A stretch of DNA of 64,000 nt from an uncultured Oscillibacter sp. (lineage in GTDB: Bacteria; Bacillota; Clostridia; Oscillospirales; Oscillospiraceae). Shown here one piece after another: positions 43,703 to 51,797 of this stretch. The notes under the pieces were generated by a model that did not search any database, was not told the DNA's origin, and saw only the letters and a list, made by a program, of their open reading frames with translations. The stretch covers positions 1 through 64,000 of the forward strand of contig CAAGJQ010000152.1 of NCBI GenBank assembly GCA_900770295.1, given 5' to 3'. The stretch's first letter is position 1; every line of letters starts with the position of its first letter. The position numbers and the translations under genes are program-made.

Positions 43703-44902
43703 TTGCGTATGAAAAAACAACTGGACCGGGGATGCTGGGAACCGAACAACTGGGAACGCCTGAACCATTTGATTGAGGCAAACGCCTTTCGGGGACGGTA
43801 TGCATGCTTCGACTTTGACGATACCACCAGCATACATGCGGTGGACCACGCACTGTTTTCGTATCAGGTCCGTATGCTGCGCTTTGCCATTCCTCCGGAA
43901 CAATTTCAGGGAGTCCTGTCAACTGGGCTGGACGATTTGACCCGAGTGCTGGCACGCAACGCGGAGGGAAAGCCGGTGCGCTGTGGGAAAATCATCCAGG
44001 ACCTGAACGAGGACTACGGCTGGCTCTGCCGGAATCAGGCCATTGGAGCCGACGACACGCTGCTTTTCCAGATACGGCAGACGCCGGAATATCGGGACTT
44101 TGCGGCGAAGCTCCACTGGATGCGCGGAATGCTGGACAAAGCGTTTCCCACCACGGTGTCCTATCCGTGGTGCATCTATCTTCTCACGGGCTTCACGCCG
44201 GAGGAAGTCTATCAGCTGGGCTGTGAGGCGATCGAATATGCCATGGGTGCCGGACACTACGGAACCGTTACCCTGTGCTCTCCGGAAGAGCGGCAGGGCG
44301 CGGCGGGGGTCGTCCATACAACGGAGGAGAGCGGTCTGGTATTCTCGCCGGAGATCAGGGATCTTTATCAGACGCTTCAGGCCAACGGAATCCGGCCGTA
44401 TTTGGTCTCCGCCTCTCCGGCTGAGCTGGTCCGGGCGGGAAGCAGCCAGGTGGGACTTGGAGTGCCGCCGGAGCAGATTTTCGCCATGCGGGCGCTGCGG
44501 GACGAAAATGGACGCTACTGCTGCGCCTATGATTATGACTGGGGCGGCAGAGGGCGTTATGCCCAGACCTTTGGCCCCGGGAAGAGTCAGGTGATTTCCC
44601 GTTTTATCGCGCCTGCTCACGGCGGAAGGGGACCGCTCCTGGTCTGCGGCGACGCGGAAAGCGACATGGACATGATGACCGACTGGATGGAGTGCGGGGA
44701 TACAGAGACCGGACTGATCTTCAACCATCTTCGGAGCCGCGAAAGTCATCCGAGATTATGGCGGGCAGCCCATGAGGCGGCGGAACTGCCGGGAGGACGA
44801 TTCCTGCTGCAAGGGTTGGACAAGCACAAAGGAAGATTCTGTCCGGCACAAACCACAATTGGAGAAAATGGGGAGCAGCCTCGCTTGTTTTGCCTGGACT
44901 AA
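43703..44902 (+). CDS. HAD phosphatase, phosphorylcholine/phosphoethanolamine phosphatase-like
   Basis: A 399-residue HAD enzyme (373-400 depending on start). Motif I is CFDFDDTTS with the nucleophile Asp, motif II is in LVSASPAELV, and motif III is VCGDAESDMDMM. This set resembles phosphorylcholine phosphatases. No signal peptide is seen, so it acts in the cytoplasm. TTG 43703 has GAGAGGAG 9 bases upstream; ATG 43709 is the alternative. Under the shared operator it could release ethanolamine or choline from the phosphate ester. The substrate is inferred. Confidence 0.72.
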   Translation: MRMKKQLDRGCWEPNNWERLNHLIEANAFRGRYACFDFDDTTSIHAVDHALFSYQVRMLRFAIPPEQFQGVLSTGLDDLTRVLARNAEGKPVRCGKIIQDLNEDYGWLCRNQAIGADDTLLFQIRQTPEYRDFAAKLHWMRGMLDKAFPTTVSYPWCIYLLTGFTPEEVYQLGCEAIEYAMGAGHYGTVTLCSPEERQGAAGVVHTTEESGLVFSPEIRDLYQTLQANGIRPYLVSASPAELVRAGSSQVGLGVPPEQIFAMRALRDENGRYCCAYDYDWGGRGRYAQTFGPGKSQVISRFIAPAHGGRGPLLVCGDAESDMDMMTDWMECGDTETGLIFNHLRSRESHPRLWRAAHEAAELPGGRFLLQGLDKHKGRFCPAQTTIGENGEQPRLFCLD

Positions 44903-44904
44903 GG

Positions 44905-44947
44905 AAACGCCCGTTGGAGATTTTACCTCCAATGGGCGCTTTTTTTC
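44905..44947 (+). terminator. Terminator after the HAD gene
   Basis: Inverted repeat AACGCCCGTTGGAG / CTCCAATGGGCG with a 7-base loop and TTTTTTT. Confidence 0.85.
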
Positions 44948-45031
44948 GGTATTGTGCCTAAAAACAAATGGAAAAAATCGAATGAGTTAGACAAAAAGCG
45001 CGTGAATTGCCCCAAAAAACGAAAAAAGCTA

Positions 45032-45062
45032 TTGACCTTTGTGTTACACAAAGAAATATCAT
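45032..45062 (+). promoter_or_regulatory. MerR-type promoter/operator 3 (eut operon)
   Basis: TTGACC (45032-45037), 19-base spacer with dyad TTTGTG-TTA-CACAAA, TATCAT (45057-45062). It heads the kinase-eutH-eutABC operon. A GC-rich stretch at 45077-45100 in the leader can form a hairpin but has no T tract. Confidence 0.85.
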
Positions 45063-45172
45063 TGAGCCAGAAAGCAGGGCGGGCGCCCCCCCGCCGCCCC
45101 GTGAATCAGCAAAGCATTTATTCCATCCGCGGCACCACAAAAGTCACAGACGAGAATGAAGGAGAATGTATT

Positions 45173-46138
45173 ATGGAACAGAAGAATCTGTCCGTTTTTG
45201 GTGAAGTTATCCGCAACGATGAGATCCCCGCTTTCCTGCGCCTGGTCAACCTGACCCGCGACATCTTCCATCAGGAGCTGACCACCCTGGAGATCATGCC
45301 CGGCGGCCTGACCAACAAGAACTTCCACGCTGTCACCGAGGACGGCACCCAGGTTGCCATCCGTCTGGCCGGCGCCGGTACCGCCAACTACATCAACCGT
45401 CCCGGCGAGAAGCACAACGCCACCCAGATGGCCAGCATCGGCATTGCTCCCGAGATCTACTACTATGATCCCACCACCGGCTCCCAGATCGTCGAGTACA
45501 TCGATGCTCCCACCATGCATCCCGAGGACTTCCAGACCCGCGATGAGGTGCTGAACAAGGCCGGCCGCGTGATGCGCCGCTATCACGACAGCGGCATGGA
45601 GTTCAAGACCTCCTTCAGCCCCATCTCCAAGATCGAAGAGTACAAGGCCATCATGGCTGAGCACAAGTACGAGAAGCGCTATGAGGGCTGGGACCGCATC
45701 GTGGAGAACCTGGACCGCATCGCTGCCGCTTACAAGAAGAATCCTCCCCGTCAGGTCCCCTGCCACAACGACACGCTGGCTGAGAACTTCATGTTCCAGG
45801 GCGAGAACATGCGCGTGATCGACTGGGAGTACGGCGGAATGAACGACGGCTACTACGACATCGCCTGCGTCTGCGTCGAGAACCCCCTGGATGCCAAGTG
45901 CGAGGACACTTACCTGCGCGCTTACTGCGGCGGCGAGCCCAGCGAAGAGGCCCGTGCCCGCGTCCTGATCAACAAGTTCCTGGTGACCTCTCACTGGTCC
46001 ACCTGGTCCCTGGTCCAGATCTGCTACGGCAAAGACCCCGACTTCTACTGGGAGTATGGCCGCACCCGCGCTGTCCAGGCCTGCTCTTTCCTGGATGACC
46101 CCAACTTCCCCCGTTACCTGGAGCTCATCGGCGGCTAA
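45173..46138 (+). CDS. Choline/ethanolamine kinase-like phosphotransferase
   Basis: A 321-residue aminoglycoside-phosphotransferase-fold kinase of the LicA/choline kinase type. It has the phosphate-loop region GGLTNKNFHAVTEDGTQVAIRL, the catalytic loop PCHNDTLAENFMF and the metal site VIDWEYGGMNDGYYDIACV. These suggest phosphorylation of an amino alcohol such as ethanolamine or choline. It starts at ATG 45173 after GGAG; the frame extends upstream without similarity. It heads the eut operon, which is unusual. Codon use is CGC/CGT-rich. Confidence 0.83.
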   Translation: MEQKNLSVFGEVIRNDEIPAFLRLVNLTRDIFHQELTTLEIMPGGLTNKNFHAVTEDGTQVAIRLAGAGTANYINRPGEKHNATQMASIGIAPEIYYYDPTTGSQIVEYIDAPTMHPEDFQTRDEVLNKAGRVMRRYHDSGMEFKTSFSPISKIEEYKAIMAEHKYEKRYEGWDRIVENLDRIAAAYKKNPPRQVPCHNDTLAENFMFQGENMRVIDWEYGGMNDGYYDIACVCVENPLDAKCEDTYLRAYCGGEPSEEARARVLINKFLVTSHWSTWSLVQICYGKDPDFYWEYGRTRAVQACSFLDDPNFPRYLELIGG

Positions 46139-46179
46139 ACCATTTAGCCAGATAACTAAGTGGTTAGGAGGAAAGAGAA

Positions 46180-47388
46180 TTGGAACTGATCGGAACGATC
46201 ATCACTTACATCATCATGGTCTGCTGTGTGGTGGGCGGTGTCTCCTACATCATCAACGACCAGTCTGAGCTGGGCCAGTCCTTCAACGAAGGCCTGCACG
46301 CCATGGCCAACCTGTTCATCCCCATCTGCGGTCTGATGGCATCTGTCCCCTTCCTGAAGGTGTTCATCATCAATGTCATCGGCCCCGTGTTCGACCTGGT
46401 GGGCGCCGACCCCGTGATCGCCGCCGCCTTCATCATGGCTCCGGACTGCGGCTCCTTCGCTCTGGCCACCGAGATCGGCCAGACCCCGGACCTGTTCCCC
46501 ATGATCATCGCCACCGGCTTCATGTGCGCTTCCACCATTTCCTTCAATGTGCCCATCGGCCTGTCCATGCTGGAGAAGGAAGATCACAAGTACCTGGCTC
46601 TGGGCACCATGAGCGGCTTTTTGTCCGTGCCCTTCGGCGTGCTGATCACCAGCCTTATCGTGGCTTTCACCCATCCCGCGATCCGCACCACCTTCACCAC
46701 CGTTGGCGACCCCGCCTATGTGACGGCTCTGACCATCGGCATGATCGTGCGGAACCTGATCCCCCTGATCATCATCTGCCTGCTGCTGGCCCTGGGCCTG
46801 AAGCTGTTCCCCAACGGCATGGTCAAAGGCTTCAAGGTGTTCGGTAAGATCATGACCGGCGCCCTGACCTGCGTGGTGGTGGCCTGCATCGTGCAGCACT
46901 ACACCGGCCTGTTCACCGACATCCTGGGCATCGGCTGGGGCTTCGATCCCATCCTGGCTGACGAGGAGAACACCTTCCGTGCCGTGGAGCTGCTGGGCAC
47001 CATCGCCATGATGCTGACCGGCGCCTTCCCCATGGTGACCCTCATCCGCAAGTACCTCAGCAAGCCTCTGGAGAAGCTGGGCCGGCTGGCCGGCCTGGAC
47101 GCCAATGGCAGCATCGGCCTGGTGGCCTGCCTGCCCAACGGCCTGGCCCTGTTCCCCTTCATCAAGGATATGCGTCCTCAGGACAAGGTGGTCTGCCTGG
47201 CCTTCCTGGTGTGCGGCGGCTACTGCGTGGGCGACTTCCTGGCATTCAACGTCAACTTCCAGCCCAACCTGCTGATCCCCGTGTTCGTGGGTCAGGTGTG
47301 CGGCGGCATCATCGGCATCCTGTTCGCCAAGGTCCTGGCAGTTCCCGAGGCGAAGCGCCTGGAGGCCCAGGAGTCCGCTAAGGTCTGA
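46180..47388 (+). CDS. eutH: Ethanolamine permease EutH
   Basis: A 402-residue membrane transporter with about ten or eleven helices. Family stretches are IMVCCVVGGVSYIINDQSELGQSFNEGLHAM and AAFIMAPDCGSFALATEIG. The start is TTG 46180 with AGGAGG 8 bases upstream. It should bring ethanolamine into the cell. The kinase gene ends 41 bases upstream. Confidence 0.93.
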   Translation: MELIGTIITYIIMVCCVVGGVSYIINDQSELGQSFNEGLHAMANLFIPICGLMASVPFLKVFIINVIGPVFDLVGADPVIAAAFIMAPDCGSFALATEIGQTPDLFPMIIATGFMCASTISFNVPIGLSMLEKEDHKYLALGTMSGFLSVPFGVLITSLIVAFTHPAIRTTFTTVGDPAYVTALTIGMIVRNLIPLIIICLLLALGLKLFPNGMVKGFKVFGKIMTGALTCVVVACIVQHYTGLFTDILGIGWGFDPILADEENTFRAVELLGTIAMMLTGAFPMVTLIRKYLSKPLEKLGRLAGLDANGSIGLVACLPNGLALFPFIKDMRPQDKVVCLAFLVCGGYCVGDFLAFNVNFQPNLLIPVFVGQVCGGIIGILFAKVLAVPEAKRLEAQESAKV

Positions 47389-47404
47389 TCGTAAGGAGCG
47401 TGTT

Positions 47405-48829
47405 ATGGATACCAGTATGCTGAGTGTGGGTATCGATATCGGCACGTCAACCACCAGCATGGTGGTCAGCCGGCTGAATGTCCAGAACACCGCCTCCTGC
47501 TTCTCCGTCCCCCGGGTCGCCATCACTGGCGCGGAGATCGTCTACCGGGGTGAGATCTACCAGACGCCCCAGGCCGGGGGCGACCGCATCGACGCGGATG
47601 CGGTCGCCGCCCTCCTGGCGGAGGAGTACCGGCGGGCCGGCATCACACCGGAGCAGGTGCAGACCGGCGCGGTCATCATCACCGGCGAGTCCTCCCGCAA
47701 GGAGAACGCGGCTCTGGTGACAGAGCGGATGAGCAGTCTGGCGGGTGAGTTCGTGGTGGCGACCGCGGGCCCTGACCTGGAGTCCATCATCGCGGCCAAG
47801 GGCGCCGGTACCGCCCAGTATTCGGAAGAACACGGCTGCACCGCCGCGAACTTCGACATCGGCGGCGGTACCACCAACATCGCGGTATTCCGCTGCGGCC
47901 AGCTGGAAAACAAGGGCTGCTGGGATATCGGCGGCCGTCTGATCCGCGTGGAAAACGGCAGGATCTCCTACGTGAGTCCCCGTGTCGCCCTGGTGGCGAA
48001 GGAGCTGGGGATCGCGCTCCGGCCCGGCGACCGGGCGGAGGTGGAGACGCTGCGCAAGATCACGGACCGGATGGCGGAGGTGCTCAGTGAGGCCGCCGGC
48101 CTGACGCCGGAGACGCCCCTGTGCCGGGAGGTGGAGACCATCGAGGCCACCCCCATGCACCTGGAGCAGCCCGCGGACTGTGTGTCCTTCTCCGGCGGCG
48201 TGGCTGACTATATCTACAACCCCTCGACGGATTGGTTCCGTCACGGAGATATCGGCCCCCTGTTGGCGGACAGCATTCGCCGCAGCACCCTCTTCACCGC
48301 CCGAAAGGTCATCCCGGTCAGGGAAACCATTCGGGCCACAGTGGTAGGAGCAGGGGCCTATACCACCACCGTCAGCGGCAGTACCATCGACTGTGTGCAG
48401 GAGAGCCTGCTGCCGCTGAAGAATCTGCCCGTGTTCGTTCCAAAAAAGGAGACGGAGGCGGAAGCTGGTCTTGGCCGGGGCGGTGCTCTGGCAAAAGAGA
48501 CCTGCTGGTTCCTCCAGGAGAGCGCGGCGGACAATGTGGTCTTCTGCCTGAAACGACTCCAGGCCCCCAGCTACCGGCAGGTGTGCAGCCTGGCGGACGC
48601 GCTGGCCGAGGCCGCCGGGAGCCTGCCGGCCGGAGTACCGTTGCTGGTTCTGACCGAGCAGGACTATGCGAAGGTCCTGGGACAGGCCCTTCGCCGGAGG
48701 GTGAAGGACAGGCCCGTGGTCTGTATCGACAGCATCCGCGCCGAGGAGGGTGATTACCTGGATCTGGGCCGTCCCCTGATGGGCGGTCTGGCGCTCCCGG
48801 TCGTGGTAAAAACATTGATTTTTGGTTAA
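47405..48829 (+). CDS. eutA: Ethanolamine ammonia-lyase reactivase EutA
   Basis: A 474-residue ASKHA-fold ATPase that replaces damaged cobalamin on EutBC. The phosphate motifs are GIDIGTSTTSMVVSRL near residue 8 and FDIGGGTTNIAVF near 155. It precedes eutB and eutC, as in other eut operons. Its stop overlaps the first in-frame ATG of the eutB frame, but that ATG is not the preferred start. Confidence 0.93.
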   Translation: MDTSMLSVGIDIGTSTTSMVVSRLNVQNTASCFSVPRVAITGAEIVYRGEIYQTPQAGGDRIDADAVAALLAEEYRRAGITPEQVQTGAVIITGESSRKENAALVTERMSSLAGEFVVATAGPDLESIIAAKGAGTAQYSEEHGCTAANFDIGGGTTNIAVFRCGQLENKGCWDIGGRLIRVENGRISYVSPRVALVAKELGIALRPGDRAEVETLRKITDRMAEVLSEAAGLTPETPLCREVETIEATPMHLEQPADCVSFSGGVADYIYNPSTDWFRHGDIGPLLADSIRRSTLFTARKVIPVRETIRATVVGAGAYTTTVSGSTIDCVQESLLPLKNLPVFVPKKETEAEAGLGRGGALAKETCWFLQESAADNVVFCLKRLQAPSYRQVCSLADALAEAAGSLPAGVPLLVLTEQDYAKVLGQALRRRVKDRPVVCIDSIRAEEGDYLDLGRPLMGGLALPVVVKTLIFG

Positions 48830-48849
48830 TGACAAAGGAGGCGAAAGCC

Positions 48850-50232
48850 TTGATCCTAAAGACAAAACTGGCCGGGAAGGTATATGAATTCCACTCGGTC
48901 AAAGAAGTAATGGCGAAAGCCAACGAGCTCAAGTCCGGCGACGTGCTGGCGGGCCTTGCCGCAGCCAGCGACAGTGAGCGCGTGGCAGCAAAGGAGGTCC
49001 TCTCCAACCTGCTGATGTCCGACTTGCGCAACAGCCCGGCGGTAGCCTATGAAGAGGACGACGTGACCCGCATGGATCAGGACGGCGTGGACCGCGCCGC
49101 CTATGACCGCATCAAGAACTGGACCGTGGGCGAGTTCCGCGAGTGGCTGCTGAGCTACGACGCCACCGAGGAGGCCATCAAGGAGGTCCGCAAGGGCCTG
49201 ACCGCCGAGATGATCGCCGGTGTTGCCAAGCTGATGAGCAACCTGGACCTGATCTACGCGGCCAACAAGATGCGTGTGGAGAGCACCTGCAACACCACCG
49301 CCGGCCGCCGCGGCACCTTCTCCACCCGGCTCCAGCCCAACCACCCCACCGATGACGTGGAGGGCATCACCGCTTCTCTGTTTGAGGGCCTGTCCTACGG
49401 CTGCGGCGATATGCTGATCGGCCTGAACCCCGTCAACGATTCCTCCGCCAGCTGCGCGGAGATCCTGAAGCGGTTCGACGAGGTGAAGAACCGCTGGCAG
49501 ATCCCCACCCAGATCTGCGTGCTGGCCCACATCACCACCCAGATGGAAGCCGTGCGCAAGGGCGCTCCCACGGACCTGATCTTCCAGTCCATCGCCGGCT
49601 CCCAGAAGGGCAACGAGGCCTTTGGTTTCACCACCGACACGGTGCGGGAGGCCCAGGCTCTGCTGAGAGAGCGGGGCACCGGCAAGGGCCCCAACGTGAT
49701 GTACTTTGAGACCGGCCAGGGCTCTGAGCTGTCCTCCAACGCCCACTTCGGCACCGACCAGGTGACTATGGAGGCCCGGTGCTATGCCTACGCCAAGCAG
49801 TTCAACCCCTTCATGGTCAACACCGTGGTGGGCTTCATCGGCCCCGAGTACCTGTACGATTCCAAGCAGGTGCTGCGCGCCGGTCTGGAGGACCACTTCA
49901 TGGGCAAGCTGACCGGCATCCCCATGGGCTGCGACGCCTGCTACACCAACCACATGCAGGCTGACCAGAACGACCTGGAGAGCCTGACGCTCATGCTGGC
50001 CGCCGCCGGATGCAACTATGTCATCGGCGTTCCCGCCAGCGACGACGTGATGCTGAACTACCAGTCCAACTCCTATCAGGACGCGGCGGCGGTCCGGGAG
50101 ATCCTGGGCCTGCATCCCATCCGGGAATTCGAGCAGTGGCTGGAGCGCGTCGGCATCATGGAAAACGGGAAGCTCACCTCTCTGGCGGGTGACCCCACGA
50201 TCTTTACGGAAAAGCGGGGTGGCTTGGGATGA
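48850..50232 (+). CDS. eutB: Ethanolamine ammonia-lyase large subunit EutB
   Basis: A 460-residue TIM-barrel subunit of the adenosylcobalamin enzyme that converts ethanolamine to acetaldehyde and ammonia. It starts MILKTKLAGKVYEFHSVKEV, as in clostridial EutB, so TTG 48850 (8 bases after AAAGGAGG) is chosen over ATG 48829. It contains NPVNDS and GSELSSNAHFGTDQVTMEARCYAYAK. It overlaps eutC by 4 bases. Confidence 0.94.
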   Translation: MILKTKLAGKVYEFHSVKEVMAKANELKSGDVLAGLAAASDSERVAAKEVLSNLLMSDLRNSPAVAYEEDDVTRMDQDGVDRAAYDRIKNWTVGEFREWLLSYDATEEAIKEVRKGLTAEMIAGVAKLMSNLDLIYAANKMRVESTCNTTAGRRGTFSTRLQPNHPTDDVEGITASLFEGLSYGCGDMLIGLNPVNDSSASCAEILKRFDEVKNRWQIPTQICVLAHITTQMEAVRKGAPTDLIFQSIAGSQKGNEAFGFTTDTVREAQALLRERGTGKGPNVMYFETGQGSELSSNAHFGTDQVTMEARCYAYAKQFNPFMVNTVVGFIGPEYLYDSKQVLRAGLEDHFMGKLTGIPMGCDACYTNHMQADQNDLESLTLMLAAAGCNYVIGVPASDDVMLNYQSNSYQDAAAVREILGLHPIREFEQWLERVGIMENGKLTSLAGDPTIFTEKRGGLG

Positions 50233-51116
50233 TTGATGAAAAACTGATTGCACAGATCACGGCGGAAGTCCTGCGGCAGCTGAGCGCCTGCGGCGCGAAT
50301 GTTCAGGCGGCCGAGGTCTCCGCGGCTGTGTCCGAGAGACTACAGGCCGTGGACGGCATCCTGCCCGACCTGACCACGGCCGAGAGCAAGGCGGAGATCA
50401 CGCTTCAGCACATGGTCAACCGGGACATGATGGAGCAGATGAAGCGGAAAACTCCGGCACGTATCGGCATCGGCTCCGCCGGTCCCCGGCTGAAGACCCG
50501 CACCTACCTGACGCTCCGGGCCGACCACGCCGGCGCCCGTGACGCCGTGTTCCGCGACGTGGACGAGGACCTCCTGCGGGAGATGGGCCTGTTCACCGTC
50601 CAGACCCTCTGCACCAACCGCAACGAGCATCTGACCCGTCCCGACCTGGGCCGTCAGCTGTCCGAGGATACCAAGCGGGAGCTGCGCAGCAAGTGCCAGC
50701 TGAATCCCCAGGTGCAGATCTACGTGGCCGACGGCCTTTCCAGCCAGGCGGTGGATGTGAACCTGCGGGACATCCTGCCCGCCCTGATGGACGGTCTGCA
50801 GGACTACGGCATCTCCACCGGTACGCCCTTCTTCATGCGCTTTGGACGCGTGCCTGCCATGGATGTGGTCAGTGAGACCCTGGGCGCGGACGTGACCTGC
50901 GTGCTGCTGGGCGAGCGGCCCGGTCTGGCCACCGCCAACAGCATGAGTGCCTACATCGCCTATAAGGCCACCGTCGGCATGCCCGAGGCACGCCGGACTG
51001 TGGTTTCCAACATCCACAGCGGCGGTATTCCCGCCGTGGAAGCGGGCGCCCACATCGCCGGACTGCTGAAGACCATTCTGGAGCGGAAGCAGAGCGGCGT
51101 GGACCTGCAGCTGTAA
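50229..51116 (+). CDS. eutC: Ethanolamine ammonia-lyase small subunit EutC
   Basis: A 295-residue subunit contributing to the cobalamin site. The N-terminal helix MIDEKLIAQITAEVLRQL looks like a shell-targeting peptide. Then RIGIGSAGPRLKTRTYLTLRADHAGARDAVF and the C-terminal GERPGLATANSMSAYIAY and NIHSGGIPAVEAGAHIA match the family. Confidence 0.94.
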   Translation: MIDEKLIAQITAEVLRQLSACGANVQAAEVSAAVSERLQAVDGILPDLTTAESKAEITLQHMVNRDMMEQMKRKTPARIGIGSAGPRLKTRTYLTLRADHAGARDAVFRDVDEDLLREMGLFTVQTLCTNRNEHLTRPDLGRQLSEDTKRELRSKCQLNPQVQIYVADGLSSQAVDVNLRDILPALMDGLQDYGISTGTPFFMRFGRVPAMDVVSETLGADVTCVLLGERPGLATANSMSAYIAYKATVGMPEARRTVVSNIHSGGIPAVEAGAHIAGLLKTILERKQSGVDLQL

Positions 51117-51128
51117 GGAGGCGGAACT

Positions 51129-51782
51129 ATGCGGGGAGATAGAATGCAGACCAAGGTTCTCAGCGTCCAGTATATTCCCAACGCGGACCCCGGCATCCTC
51201 AAGAGCCTGCGGGTCATCAAGGAATATCACAGCCTGGGAATCATCACCACCGACTGCGATGACGTGGGATACTCCGCTCTGGACGAGGCCACCAAGAAGG
51301 CCGAGGTCCGGGTAGTCTACGCCAAGAGCATGTACGGCGGCTCCAGCAACGCCTCTACCAAGCTGGCCGGCGAGTTCATCGGCATCCTGGCCGGCCCCAA
51401 TCCGGAGGAAGTGCGCAGCGGTATGGAAGCGGCCATCTCTTACATTGAGAACGACGCCTGCTTCTACAGCGCCAACGATGACGATTCCATCGTCTATTAC
51501 GCCCACTGCATCTCCAGCACCGGCAGCTATCTGTCCAAGGAGTGCAAGATCGAGCCGGGCGAGGCCATCGCCTATCTGATCGCGCCTCCCTGCGAGGCCA
51601 TGAAGGGCCTGGACGCGGCGCTGAAGGCGGCGGACGTGGAAATGAAGAAATTTTTCGGACCGCCCAGCGAGACCAACTTCGCCGGCGGCCTGCTCACCGG
51701 CGATCAGGCGGCCTGCAAAGCGGCCTGCGAGGCCTTTGCCGACCAGGTCTGCCGCATTGCCGACGATCCGGTGGAAGGATAA
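51129..51782 (+). CDS. eutL: Microcompartment shell protein EutL
   Basis: A 217-residue tandem-domain (BMC-T) shell protein that forms pseudohexameric trimers with a gated pore. It has the family stretches VQYIPNADPGILKSL, AKSMYGGSSNASTKLAGEFIGILAGPNPEEVRSGM and YYAHCISSTGSYLSKE. AAGGAGG sits 7 bases before ATG 51129. Confidence 0.93.
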   Translation: MRGDRMQTKVLSVQYIPNADPGILKSLRVIKEYHSLGIITTDCDDVGYSALDEATKKAEVRVVYAKSMYGGSSNASTKLAGEFIGILAGPNPEEVRSGMEAAISYIENDACFYSANDDDSIVYYAHCISSTGSYLSKECKIEPGEAIAYLIAPPCEAMKGLDAALKAADVEMKKFFGPPSETNFAGGLLTGDQAACKAACEAFADQVCRIADDPVEG

Positions 51783-51797
51783 GGAGGAACGGAACCA

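Noticed and set aside
45077..45100. GC-rich leader hairpin before the kinase gene as an attenuator or ANTAR target
   Set aside because: It lacks a T tract and does not show the paired hexaloop hairpins expected for an EutV target.
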